64,000 nucleotides of DNA, from assembly GCA_024138015.1 (NCBI GenBank), contig JAMXBB010000002.1, forward strand, positions 11,656,632 through 11,720,631, given 5' to 3'. Both the position numbers and the translations under genes were made by a program. Position 1 is the first letter of the stretch. Each line of letters begins with the position of its first letter. Shown here one piece after another: positions 1 through 11,174 of the stretch. The notes below the pieces were generated by a model, which was given only the letters and a program-made list of their open reading frames with translations, had not been told where the DNA came from and searched no databases. The stretch is from Lumnitzera littorea. Lineage: Eukaryota; Streptophyta; Magnoliopsida; Myrtales; Combretaceae.

Positions 1-780
1 ACAAAAGAACAACTTTCCGGAAGAAATATGTATCTTATCTCTAAGTATACATATAATTCTCTCAAATTATGTCAAGATCTCATTACACATGTGATTTCTT
101 AATCATCATGCATAATATCATAGATTGATACTCTAGAAATATCAATTAACAATTAAATAACATAATTGAATCAAGAAAAGATAGAAACTTTATTGAAAAT
201 TATCAATCAATCTAATAGTCACATGAAACCTTAGGTTCCATAATCCTAAATACAAGAATCTTAAGCTATCATAATGAAACTAAAAACGAATTCCAACAAA
301 ATCATGAAATAAAACATGAAAAACCCCTTTTTGTTGATAAAAAATCTCTTCAATCTTGAAGTTAGATGTTGCTTTTGCCTTTTTCTTCTCCTTCTCTTCA
401 AGTCTCTTCACTTTTGAATGTTCAATGTTATGTGCGAAACTCTAGTAAGTCCTTTTATAATGTATTGTAAAGTCTCTTTTTTTGTCACCAGACATAGCCT
501 AGGACACAGTCGTGTCCCCAGGTCGTATAACTTTCTAACCTTGGCAAATCTTCCTGGATGGATACAGCTTGGGGACACAGTTGTGTCCTAGACTGTGTAA
601 CTTCAAAACTTCATAACTCGTTCATTTGAACTCCAAATTAAGTAAAACTTGATTTCTTTTCTTCATTTTCAATCTAAGAACGCGTTCAAATCTTGAAATC
701 AAAATTTTACTCAATTAAAAATCAATTTCTTTAAAGAAAACCAAATATGTAAGGGAAATACTATAAAATCACCATGTGAA
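1..780. other. AT-rich intergenic DNA, probable decayed LTR material
   Basis: No open frame of useful length and no recognisable protein. The only structure I see is a pair of self-complementary GGACAC/GTGTCC motifs at about 499-522 and 569-593, which are also roughly reverse complements of each other. Such paired dyads occur in LTRs of some plant gypsy elements, so this may be LTR debris; that is a guess. Confidence 0.4.
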
Positions 781-789
781 ATGTATTTA

Positions 790-1075
790 AAATAAGAGTT
801 ATCAGCTGTATTGTTCGAAGCAATTTTTTCGAAATTTGTTGCATCTACATATTGATGAATATAATAAAGAGCTTTGCAATCCTTTTTCTTGGCATCTCAA
901 TAAGCAGCTCATTGGTTATCCGTTGTTGTTTCACCTAAATCTTGCAACCCATTGTTAACTACCTATAAGACTTCTTGGAAACCAAACAGAACTCTCATTT
1001 GTATACACCATTTATCATAGCTCTTTCCATCTAAGATAGGAAGTGGAGTGGTAATGTTATTAGCACCACTCGCCA
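790..1075 (-). pseudogene. Copia Gag N-terminal fragment (broken)
   Basis: The minus-strand frame from the ATG at 1073-1075 begins MASGANN and contains PLPILDGKSYDKWCIQMRV, the N-terminal pattern of plant Copia Gag polyproteins (DUF4219/UBN2-type). The later part reads KKKDCKALYYIHQYVDA, also typical of the family. Three in-frame stops interrupt it: TAG after EVL, TGA after DNQ, TGA after AAY. No capsid zinc knuckle, protease or pol follows, so the piece is a dead fragment. The start is the first ATG after the PBS. Gag of the separate Copia element at 33.2-38.1 kb has the same PILDGK-Y core, so the two are related. Confidence 0.75.
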
Positions 1076-1446
1076 TTGATAAAAGAATAAGAACAACACT
1101 CAGTGTTGGAATCTTGTTAACATGACTCCAATACCACTGTTAAAGTAAATTACTTTCTAAAACAGTAACACACACACACACATGAAGATGCACTGAATAT
1201 TCACCTTTTATTCACTCGCTCTTTGAACACATAAGCATAATCACTTTCTTGTTCACTTTTGTTTTCTGTTTTAAACACATGCACTCAGTTGTTTTTCTAT
1301 CACACTTTTTTACTTTTTTGTTTTGTACATGTCACTTACTAACTACTCTTATTTATACTAACCACATACACTAACTATCACTTAACTACCAAAACAATAT
1401 TACTCCCTAATACTAAGCTCATTCCAATTTTGTTTATACTAGAACA
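790..1446 (-). mobile_element. Truncated Copia retrotransposon: 5' LTR, PBS and start of gag
   Basis: Read on the minus strand this is the first part of a Copia element. The LTR runs from about 1446 to 1138 and ends in TTTACTTTAACA, with a TATAAATA promoter box near 1350. A primer-binding site resembling initiator-Met PBS follows at 1125-1137 (GTGGTATTGGAGTC against the usual TGGTATCAGAGC). Gag then starts at 1075. The rest of the element is missing beyond about 790. The outer LTR border is approximate. A CA microsatellite lies inside the LTR at about 1171-1184. Confidence 0.75.
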
Positions 1447-2876
1447 ACTAGATAAAACTAGTTCACATGCTTGTAATCATAGAATTAGAGAATTAAGGCT
1501 ATGTTTGGATTATCTTTTTTTCATCTATATCTATTTTGTATTTTATCTATATATGTTTGAAAAATGGTATTTATAAAATTACCTTATTTGTTTCTATTTC
1601 ACAATTTTGACGAAAATAATGATTGGTGTATCAAAGTTAGAAAATGAAAATTTAAGTACTTTTAAGAGAGAAGATTTGAAAAAAATATATTTTATGCATT
1701 GAAAATTGTTATTTTAATTGATTTTTTATAAATATGAATAAATAAAGAGTAAATAAATTCAACTTTATAGAGATTTGTTAGGTTTTTAATTTTAGAAAAA
1801 CGGTATATATGGAATTATGTTTCCATATTTTTCATGTTTTATTTTTACTAAACGCGAGATTTTAATAGACACCAATAAGATACCAAAATATAAGAAAAAG
1901 ATTAACCAAATGAAGGTTAAAACCTTGATATTAGGAGTCGAATCACAATATTGCCAAATTAACAATATTGATATGAATTTATAAAGATTTTAAAACCAAC
2001 GATAAATCATATAATTTTATGATGGTAATAGGGAGTGAAAATTGGAACTAAATAATTTCGAGCAACTGATGGTTATTTTAGTGGTTTTAGGAATTACAAG
2101 AGTTAAAGAAAGGGTTATTGAGTTAGAAATTCAACAATTGATGTCCTAAGTCATGTTCTTAAAAATGGAAATCAAAATGGCTATGATCGTCCACATCTTC
2201 AACGCAGTCACCAGGCGAAGTTTTGGTTGACCAAGCTAGATGAAGAGGAAACCTGATCACTATGTGAGGTTTTGGTTGATTGAGTTAAGCGAGGAGGAAC
2301 TCCATCGACTAAGTTTAGATTAAGTCAATGCATTTTGCTTGTAACGAAATTTGGCCAACATGCTTATGTTCCTAGCCTATCTATAAATTATTCTAAGTTT
2401 TGAAGTTCAAAATGTGATTTTTTAGCATAAATAAGATTATAATTTATAATTTCATTATTCAATTCAAAGTATTGTGAGTTGATGAGCTAAATCCAAGGTT
2501 TTCAATTAATTGTTGTATATGCAAGTAAATTTAGAAAAATAACCAAATAACTATTAGGTTATTAATTAATGTTCATTGTTTATCCTTGGGCCAAGTCTAT
2601 AACTAATCAAATAGGTGGATTATAAACTAAGTATTCCTCGCTTAATAAGCAACCAAACATTCAAGATGAAGTGGCTAGTTTTTAGTGCTAAACTGCCACA
2701 AGTGGATAAGTGGATCGTTGAGATGGCTAATTGCTTAGGTATGTGTTAAATCTTATAAAGAGAAGCTATAAATAGGTTACATTATTGGAATTGGATGCTA
2801 TTGTAAATAATTACTTTGGACTAGTTATCAAATACTCGATATAAGTAATGAAACCAGTGAGATGATTTGATATTTA
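1447..2876. other. AT-rich intergenic DNA without recognised genes
   Basis: Stops are frequent in all six frames. A segment beginning near 1497 (CTATGTTTGGATTATC) and ending near 1855 (ACTAAACGCGAG) has weakly inverted ends like some MITEs, but the match is too short to call. Confidence 0.5.
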
Positions 2877-3308
2877 AGTAACGTTTGGTTGTAACAAAGA
2901 AAACTGGACAAGACAAAGAAAACTGGACAGGACAAGTATAAGGAAGATTAAACAATATAAAATTATTGTACCAATTTAGTTTATATAGTATTGGATACAA
3001 AATTTATATTAAAAAATTAATTATTTATATTATAAAATAAATAATTTTTTGTAATATTTAATAAAAATAATATTCATTAACTTAATATTATAACATGGAT
3101 AGATATTTTTACGAATACAAAATATTTTTTGTTTTTGTTAAGTGAATTTCATTTTTGTACCATGGTGTAGATAAGACAAAAATTTATTATTTTATCCAAT
3201 TTATCAATCTAATTTTTGTCTAGTCACCAAGTAAATTTATAAACTAAACATGGGATAAAATTTTTTTTTCAGTTTAATACCACGAAAATTATATAACTAA
3301 ACGCTATC
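2877..3308. mobile_element. Candidate MITE (432 bp) with TTA flanks
   Basis: The left end AGTAACGTTTGGTTGTA and the reverse complement of the right end (GATAGCGTTTAGTTATA) match over about 14 of 17 bases. The interior is AT-rich and non-coding, and a TTA trinucleotide abuts each side (2874-2876 and 3309-3311), the target duplication expected of PIF/Harbinger-type MITEs. The TIR is short and imperfect, so this is tentative. Confidence 0.4.
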
Positions 3309-3311
3309 TTA

Positions 3312-4235
3312 GACTCTTGAGACTAGATGATTCATATATGAGTTCTGGACTTTCGAACTCTTTAACATTATGGATCTGACATCTAACCTTATGACACGAA
3401 GATGTGTGCTTATCACTCTATACTTAAATAAGATTACTAATAAGGCATGTGCATGCTTTTGTTATTTTTAGTGCATAAGAATATTTCTGTAAGTATATAT
3501 GCAGTGCATATCATGTGTATGGTTACACAAGCAACATTCATGTACAAGGCTTCATAACTCACTCATGCTTGGGATATATGTTTCAAGTATGAAAAATGAA
3601 TTCTAGGATGCGAACTATTATAACTATCTTGGTTATGACTTATAATGTAATTATAGGATTGACTATAATAACGGCAATGATCACAAAGAGTAAGTATATA
3701 GTTACAAAGATTTATTGATTATTATATGATTTCTATCTTGAAGAATACTGATGGATTTATTATGTTTAGATTTTCATGTCAATATGACTTATTATGAATT
3801 ATGATTTTGTGGATAAATACTTAATTGAGAGTTTGAAAATTGAAATACGATGACCTAATAGTATGGGTTCTAATTATAGGTTTTTAAGGTGTTCCCATCA
3901 TAGGTGTGGACATATACAGCAAAATTGATGCATCTTGATGATCTTGAAGCCTCACAATACTTCCAACCTTTTTATCCTTAATAAGAATAACTCAGTAACA
4001 TGAGAATTCATTGTAAAAAGGAAACCTAAAATCTTTGGACATTATTGTTATTGAAATCGATAGGAAACTCCTCCATACAAAATACATAAAAGTGGAAGCA
4101 CTGAGTCTAGTCTAGCAACTTTTAAACATAAAAGCCTACGAAAAAGACTCATGAGAATCCTCTCATGATCCTTATCTAAATTATTCATCTATGTAGAAAA
4201 TTATAAGATATGATCATATTCAGCAAATTCCAGAC
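3312..4235. other. AT-rich intergenic DNA, 3' side of the glycine-rich protein gene
   Basis: I see no coding region. The part nearest 4235 is the 3' flank of the minus-strand glycine-rich protein gene and should contain its 3' UTR. Confidence 0.5.
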
Positions 4236-4774
4236 TCAATTGTGAGGCTTGTCTTCTGGTGCCTTGTCCACTGCTTCACCAGCATAAGAATAGCACCTTC
4301 TACAGCTTCTTCCATAGTATCCCCAGCCACAGCAGCCAAATCGACAATAGCCTCTTCCAAATCTACCTCGGCCAGGGTAGCCACCGTAGCCTCCACGCTA
4401 AGGATAACCACCATCAGGGTACCCTCCATATCTACCACCGGGATATTTCTCTTCATCATTTAAGCCGTCAACCTCCTCGGCAACATTCTTTGCTGAGCAT
4501 GTATATAAAAGGGTAAGAAGAAATAGATTATTTTACGCTCGACATTGACATAAATTATTGCAACTTTATAACCGAAAGAGAAAATTCAACTTTTACTTAT
4601 TATCGAAATTTACACGTAAAATTTAAGGTATTAAATATTATATTCACGATGGAACCACTCACCATCCATTGTCTTGGAGGAAATGTCAGCCAGGTCTCTA
4701 GCTGCTACATCAGAAGAAAGCCATAGCAAAAGAGCGGCTAAAAGACCAGGAAGAAGTAGAAATTTGGAAGACAT
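4236..4774 (-). pseudogene. Secreted glycine-rich protein, two exons, in-frame TAG
   Basis: Exon 1 is 4774-4663 and exon 2 is 4492-4236, joined by a 170-bp intron with clean borders (GATG|GTGAGT and CTCAG|CA; phase 1). The product starts MSSKFLLLPGLLAALLLWL, a signal peptide, followed by a VAARDLAD cleavage region. A Gly/Tyr/Pro-rich stretch of GGY/GYP repeats follows, then a Cys-rich tail (CRFGCCGWGYY...CRRCYSYAGEAVD) ending at a TGA at 4238-4236. This is the architecture of plant extracellular GRPs with a cysteine-rich C-terminus (AtGRP3-like), which act in or at the cell wall. A TAG at 4400-4398 (plus-strand cta) interrupts the repeat region at about codon 68 of 122, removing the Cys-rich tail. 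Everything else, including splice sites and TATA box, is intact. Recent loss, a sequencing error or an allele-specific stop are all possible. Confidence 0.8.
4663..4774 (-). other. Exon 1 of the glycine-rich protein gene
   Basis: Encodes the signal peptide and ends after one base of codon 38. The start at 4774 was preferred to an upstream in-frame ATG at 4822 because it gives a standard signal peptide and follows the TATA box at a normal distance. Confidence 0.75.
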
Positions 4775-4844
4775 TTTTCTGAAACAAGCGAACACTTTCT
4801 TAGAAATGATTGTATGTGACACGCTCGAAAGATGTCTTCAGCAC

Positions 4845-4855
4845 CCTTTTATAGG
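4845..4855 (-). promoter_or_regulatory. TATA box of the glycine-rich protein gene
   Basis: Minus strand reads CCTATAAAAGG, a near-perfect plant TATA element about 75 bp upstream of the chosen ATG at 4774. Confidence 0.7.
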
Positions 4856-4878
4856 CCGCCAACAGTGCAGATTGCAAG

Positions 4879-4901
4879 AAGAGAGAGAGGGAGAGAGAGG
4901 G
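4879..4901. repeat. GA-rich microsatellite in the GRP promoter
   Basis: A run of GA dinucleotides interrupted by GGG, just upstream of the TATA box. GA/CT tracts are common in plant core promoters. Confidence 0.7.
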
Positions 4902-6072
4902 CGGGAATAGCCGTTAAGGAGGGTACAATGTACATGGTACCTCTGACAAGCACATTGTCTCTATTGGGAGTTGGAAAATTAAGACTAGTCAACCTTATCC
5001 TTTGTCCATTGAAATTTGATATTTGATGAAATCTTAGGCCCTTTCCTTATGAAATTTTGTTCATCTTCATACGCCTGATTTTCCTGGCAAAAGTTTCAGT
5101 ATGTTGAAAGGACTAATAAATTCTACCATATCTTGAACCTAATGGTTGGCCTTTTTTTGTTTATATCGATGATAGTGTATGGTCACATTACGCTCAAAGG
5201 ATTAAGACAACTAAGTTGAGATAGTATTGTAGTAAGTGTGAGCACAAGTTTTAAGTGTATTTTAAATAAGACTTAAAGTTTAGTTGATCAAGTTTACAAT
5301 TTTGAGTTCAGTCACCATTTACCACTCAATGTGATACTCAACAAGTTCATATTTTCAATTCAATTAAATTTGTTTTGAGTCATTTATTTAAAATGTATAT
5401 TCTTCTTCTAACTAAAAAGAATATTAATATCTCAAACTTATTCCAACTCGCCACATACAAAAACTTGATTTGAACTTAATTAGACTAGTGAGGTTATCAA
5501 GCCAAAAGTCATGAAACCCGATTGTGATTGAATTGAATTTACAAAAAATATAAAGTCACAATTGTATGGCTTAGGGAGAGATTGCCAAGTTATATCTTTC
5601 TTACCCCCAATAACATGAGACTTCCATCACTAATAGGAAAGCCCTCTCAAGTTAGCTTATTCGATCCACTTTCTGGTTCTAGAAAATCTTCCTTAAAAAA
5701 AATTTCATTAAAAGCAGTTCGCTAACGTTTGGCATAAAAGATGGGGCTATGCACTACTAAGCTTCCTTAGTGGGTATTGGGATTGAATAAAGTTATATAA
5801 AGAAAGGGACAAAAATGGCTTATTTTAAGTTCTTTCACTTTCACTGTAGGCTATGAATTCAATTCTATGCTAGTAAGATGTTTATAAGGCTAAGTTTACA
5901 ACTTTAGAGTAAGACACGAATATGATTAGCTACTAGGTTAGCAACTTAGTATGTTAAACACTAGTTTTCTAGCGAGATAGATTAAGTTCGAATCCTTTTT
6001 CTCATAAGTTATGAAGCAATAAAAAAAAAAATTGAGTAGTTTATAAGTAAATTTGACTCGTTTATACTCAAC
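4902..6072. other. AT-rich intergenic DNA
   Basis: No gene recognised. It contains a possible Pol III-type tRNA-derived segment (listed separately). Confidence 0.5.
5934..5996 (+). repeat. Possible tRNA-derived (SINE head) segment
   Basis: GTTCGAATCC at 5986-5995 is a perfect Pol III B box. TAGCAACTTAGT about 45 bases upstream resembles an A box, and CTAG-TTTT-CTAG between them could be an anticodon-like stem. No acceptor stem pairs, so it is not a functional tRNA gene. Confidence 0.3.
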
Positions 6073-7091
6073 CTAAACATATGCATTAGGTATAGGGATA
6101 TTGTGATATACCTTAAATAAGCATGATAGCAACTTCTTTTAATTAATGCTATTATATGTGCACCTGCTACGTGTATGCCAAAATTAAACTTAATTATTTT
6201 AAGACATAATATAATTATTAAATAGTACTTAATGATCCTAAAAAAGAATTGTGAATAAGGAAAGGATAAAAGAATGGCATATTGGATTTTTTTTTTCTAA
6301 AAAAGGTAAAGATTTAAAACAAACACTTGCCAAATAAAGTGGGAAAATAAATAAAAGGGAAAATGTAGTCACATATAAATTACGATTTTAAATTTAAAAA
6401 TGGAAAATAGTAGGTTTTTTTTTTAAATAGTATAAAATAATAGTTATTGAGTAGTTATGTTTGAGAGGAAATGGCATAAGTGAGAAAAATATGGATCAAT
6501 CTACCAAATGTTTATAGTTATGGTAGTTAAAAAAGATGTTTCTCTTTAATAATATAGATTTAGTATAGTTAAGGATGAGCAAAGTTTATGGACTATGCAC
6601 TAAGGGTAGAATATTAGAGAGAAACATCTTTTTTTACCTACCATAACTATAAACACTTGGTAGATTGATCCATATTTTTCTCACTTATGCCATTTCCTCT
6701 CAAACATAACTACTCAATAACTATTATTTTATACTATTTAAAAAAAAAACCTACTATTTTCCATTTTTAAATTTAAAATCGTAATTTATATGTGACTACA
6801 TTTTCCCTTTTATTTATTTTCCCACTTTATTTGGCAAGTGTTTGTTTTAAATCTTTACCTTTTTTAGAAAAAAAAAATCCAATATGCCATTCTTTTATCC
6901 TTTCCTTATTCACAATTCTTTTTTAGGATCATTAAGTACTATTTAATAATTATATTATGTCTTAAAATAATTAAGTTTAATTTTGGCATACACGTAGCAG
7001 GTGCACATATAATAGCATTAATTAAAAGAAGTTGCTATCATGCTTATTTAAGGTATATCACAATATCCCTATACCTAATGCATATGTTTAG
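6073..7091. repeat. Near-perfect inverted repeat, two arms of about 475 bp
   Basis: The left arm (6073 to about 6550) and right arm (about 6614 to 7091) are reverse complements. I checked long stretches base by base and found no differences in the outer parts. A few mismatches occur next to the roughly 60-bp loop, for example ACCAAATG against ACCAAGTG. Neither arm codes for protein. The right arm ends at the base before an undetermined base (7092). It could be a fold-back transposon, a hairpin siRNA locus or an assembly artefact. Confidence 0.9.
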
Positions 7092-7092
7092 N
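7092..7092. other. Undetermined base, likely contig junction
   Basis: A single N sits exactly at the outer end of the inverted repeat's right arm. Sequence to its right is unrelated to the left flank of the left arm, as expected for a joined contig. Confidence 0.6.
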
Positions 7093-10000
7093 TATATATT
7101 GTTTGTTTTTTTACATCTAATGAATGTAATTGCATCCAACTTGTGTTTGATTCAAATCATACTACCAAGTATCAAGTAAGATTATAAACAAGTTAAATTG
7201 AGACAATAATATATTGAACTTGAAACTAGGTTTAACACAAATTTTTAGAGCTCAAGTTCAACTTGAGTTTGAGCTCCCTCAACATAGACCACTACTTAGA
7301 TTAAACTTGTCTATTCTCAATTTATTTTATAAATATTTTTTATTTAATTTTAAATAATATTTATATCTTAACTCGACTTGAACTCACTTAATATTTAAAC
7401 TCAATTCAAATTTAATTAAGCTCATGGATTAATTAAGGTAAACATTATGAAGTTTGATATCGACTTAATAAACTATTTAATTAGCTAAAATTTTAGCACG
7501 ATTTGATGATTGAGAAAATATCGACCCAAACTTCAATAATGCACAAATAATTAGCCCTAATACCAATTAAGCCTGCTTAAGATAGATTCTTAGATAGTGT
7601 TACGGATCAAAATGTTCCTATGTGATGTCTACATGATGGATATTGAATAAGATTTATCCAATATGGTATATGAGTATTTAATCATTTGAGGTTCGAGTAT
7701 ATAGGGAGGAGAAAGAGAGAGCGTGTTTTATGTCCATGGCGGCGATTGCATATTTTAAGAGGCATTGGAAAAGGAGACCCTGGTGGAGAATATGTTTTAA
7801 TTTTTGAAATGCATGAACTTTAGGAACGAGCATAAGGTCTCCATTAAACCCAAGCATTGAATGGGTGCCAGCAAATCAACGAAGCCCAGTTACGTCCATG
7901 ACCATCAATACAATTAAAAGCCTTATCAAAGCCCATACTGTTCTTTGAGGTTATTAATTTATTTTACCTTACATTAAGATGGGGGGACTATTTTGTTGTA
8001 ACGGACAACTAAATCAATTCATTGATCTATTTTTAGGTGATATGAAATAGATTGTATGTCAAAGTTATGTATTCTAAAAGACTCTTTTAAATTTCGAATA
8101 TGGTTTTTGATTTCAATATTTTAAAATATCGGGATAAAATGTTATCTGATCCTAAGAAAATTCAATCTTAAGATATACAGCTAGATAAATATGCCATAAA
8201 TAGGTTGTGTAAATTTCTATAATAATTAAGCGATATTATAATTTTTTTTTTTTTCGTTCTTTTAGGATATTCTATTGTATGTGAAATATATAATGATGGA
8301 ATTTGAATCTTTGGTTCTGATAAAATTAGATCTACTAATGGACATGTTATCATTCTGAAGCTACCTGAGTAGACCTATGTAGTAGAGTCATTATAAACTT
8401 GACATTTAATTGGATCTACTATTACCTTCAGGGAAATAAAAATAAAAAACTTAAAAAGGAGCTAGCACTTTGAAATAATCCCAGTTGACCTGAATAGCAC
8501 AATCTATGTGTTTATTAGTGAATTTATTTTTTTCATCAGAGGAAGTTTTGTTTCCGTACAATTGATTTCAATGTTATGTCCTTGATTTAATTAGGTCCGA
8601 AAATGATTTGACATGGAACCTAATCAAACATAATTGTCTATATGTATGTGTATTTATATATATACAAATACTTGTTTACATGCATACATATATACACATA
8701 TAATGATATATATATATATAACATATTTGGAGTTAAAGCTTGTTTAATCGTCAAGGGAAATGGAGTTGAAACCAATTTGTAATTATAGATCCCATGAATT
8801 AGGTCCATATGAGTGATAACAAGTCATTTGTTGATCCACGTTGCACTGTAAAATTGATAAGGTCCGGTTCTTATGGTGTATAATTAATGCTACTTTGCAA
8901 TTGAAGTGGGGTTCACCTATAAGCTTTTTATAGTTTTCATAACCATCGGTGGTAACATATTTAATCGCAAGATATGCTTGACCAATCACCTATACGATCG
9001 TGGCATGGGGGTCTCTCTTATCTAATTTGTGGAGAAATCACATGAGCATTCGTGAAACATCATACATGCACATGGCCTATATGTGAACAACGACATCGAA
9101 CAAGAAATTTGTGATGTATGAAGTTATTACAAACAAGTATAACTTACAATAAAAGATTTTGGTTCATAAAACATAGAAATTAAAAACTTTACCATCTTTT
9201 TCCAAGTTATTTCTTAAGGCATTAAACTCGAAGTTCTACACTCATAGTCCAAAAAACAAATTTTTTTTAAATCTGTGAGCGATTATTGTATATTTAGTGA
9301 TCTTCACGATGCTCATTCAATGAAGGAAAAAATTTATTAATTTAACGGTCCCCTTCATTATATTAAACACAATTTAGTTTGTCGTTTATACCATATATTC
9401 ATAACTTGATTTTTGCTCTATTACCAAAACAATTAATTCTCAGTACAGTATAAATAGCTTATATTCATATATCAAATATATATAACTTTTTTTATTCTCC
9501 ATTTATGTCACTCTCATTTCTTTTCTAGATTTTATGCCTCTTAAATTTTCATATTCTCTATATACTACTCTATGACTACACATAAAGAAAATTATGGATG
9601 TCTTGGGGAGTATCTGCTACATATTTTTACACCAAGAGAGATGGAATATTCCTTAAGCACTTTTTTGATGAATCTATGAGGACTTATGGCTCACGAGAGA
9701 TATCATTATGAGAAATGTAAATGTTGATTTTTTGTCAAAGAAGATTGTGGCAGGAGAGGTTCGAGACAACTTGCATAATTGAGAATAAGCTAAAGAATCG
9801 CTTAAAGTAGTTCCAGCACAATCGATCCGAAACTTAAGTCAGACTGTCAGAGAGAGCTCAAGAACGAAAGAGCGCAAAAATAGTCTAAGTAAGAATGAGG
9901 GTTTTGAATTCCTTTACTTGTGGAATTACTTAGTATTTTAAGGGTGGCCAGCCAAATATCTTAAGAGAGGGCACCATATATTTAAGATTCACTTGCTTTA

Positions 10001-11111
10001 TCCTCAAAATATACATTATAGATATGTTAGAGACAATCTTCATCTTATTATATGTTAACTATTACTTTTTCAATCTAGTCGAGCAATTTTACTTTATCCT
10101 CTCACATCTTGTTGATTGGGCTTACATAGGCTTAGTGACTTGAGTCCAAGTATTGGAAGGTGATAGGAAATTGGTACAAGTCTTCTTATTAAGTTGGTCA
10201 AACTAGTTTAAGCTCAAGTAGTGCCTTAAGAATTTTGTCTTTGGTGCCGGCAACTTGATCTTGGTCTTATACGATTAGATGTACTCTAGAGAGCTCGGTC
10301 TAAACCTTGGCCAAGTTGGCCCAAAACTTCAAGGCTCGATCCATGTTCAAAGGAGATTAACATAGATTTAGAAGTTTACATCCAAAATAACCTATCAATA
10401 GAAAAGAAGATAGATTTTGAAAATAAGTAACCTCTCAATAAGATGTCTAAGAAGTTATCCAATTACTATATGGTTGACCTATCTCCTAGTTGCTTCAATA
10501 TGAATGGATCAAGATGGAGAAGACTCATTCCTTAAGTCTCCTTTTTACCAAATTGCCTTACGCTCACAAAGTTTACATTCGTATTTAAGCAGGAATGCAC
10601 AGCAACTTCTTAGGAGGTTAAATGCTCAAGATGAAGTGAATAACAAAATTTTTTAGCTGTTTTGCCTTCAAAGGGTCTTTATGCGGCTCATGGCCTTCTA
10701 TTCCCACCACCATCATCGCCAGAGCAATGATTATTTGTACTCCTCATTCATTTTTGTTGACTCTCTTTATTCTTGTTTTAAGTCCAGAGAGAAAGACGAT
10801 TATTGTGTTCCCTGCTCCTCCAACGAACTAAAAGTATCTCTCTCTTCTAGAGTTTCCCACGTAATTGCATACAGGGCAGAATTTTGCTAGTCTCCTTACG
10901 GTTGTAATCCTGCCAAATGGGCATCAAGTTCTCGAACCAATCGTTTGTTAATATAACAAATCAATCATTGAAATTGTCCTAGGTTCATGATTGATTTAAG
11001 GCACTTTTTGGTGCTACTTATATTTGCAACCTATATATATATATATTTCTCTACAGTACTATTCTTATTTTTTATAGGATTAATATTATCCTCTAATTTA
11101 CTCTTGATTTA
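7093..11111. other. AT-rich intergenic DNA without recognised genes
   Basis: Only short chance ORFs are present, such as 68 codons on the minus strand at 8989-8783 and 69 on the plus at 10681-10890, neither with a family I recognise. AT microsatellites occur near 8700 and 11035. The segment 7140-7460 is rich in AAGCTCAA/TTGAGCTT-like words, as in plant interspersed repeats. Confidence 0.5.
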
Positions 11112-11174
11112 CACTTCTTTAAATCTAAGCTATTAAACAAATTATGACTTTAATAGTCTAGATTTAAAGAAGTG
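11112..11174. repeat. Short hairpin, 24 of 26 bp paired
   Basis: CACTTCTTTAAATCTAAGC... and its inverted copy ...TAGATTTAAAGAAGTG pair over 26 positions with two mismatches around an 11-nt loop. This could be a MITE remnant or a miRNA-like fold-back. Confidence 0.6.

Noticed and set aside
4220..4516. Overlapping ORFs in other frames across the glycine-rich exon 2
   Set aside because: They are low-complexity shadows of the GGY-repeat coding frame.
8783..8989. 68-codon minus-strand ORF
   Set aside because: No recognisable domain, no promoter or splice context; length is expected by chance in this much sequence.
10681..10890. 69-codon plus-strand ORF with a His run
   Set aside because: Low-complexity start, no homology recognised and no supporting signals.
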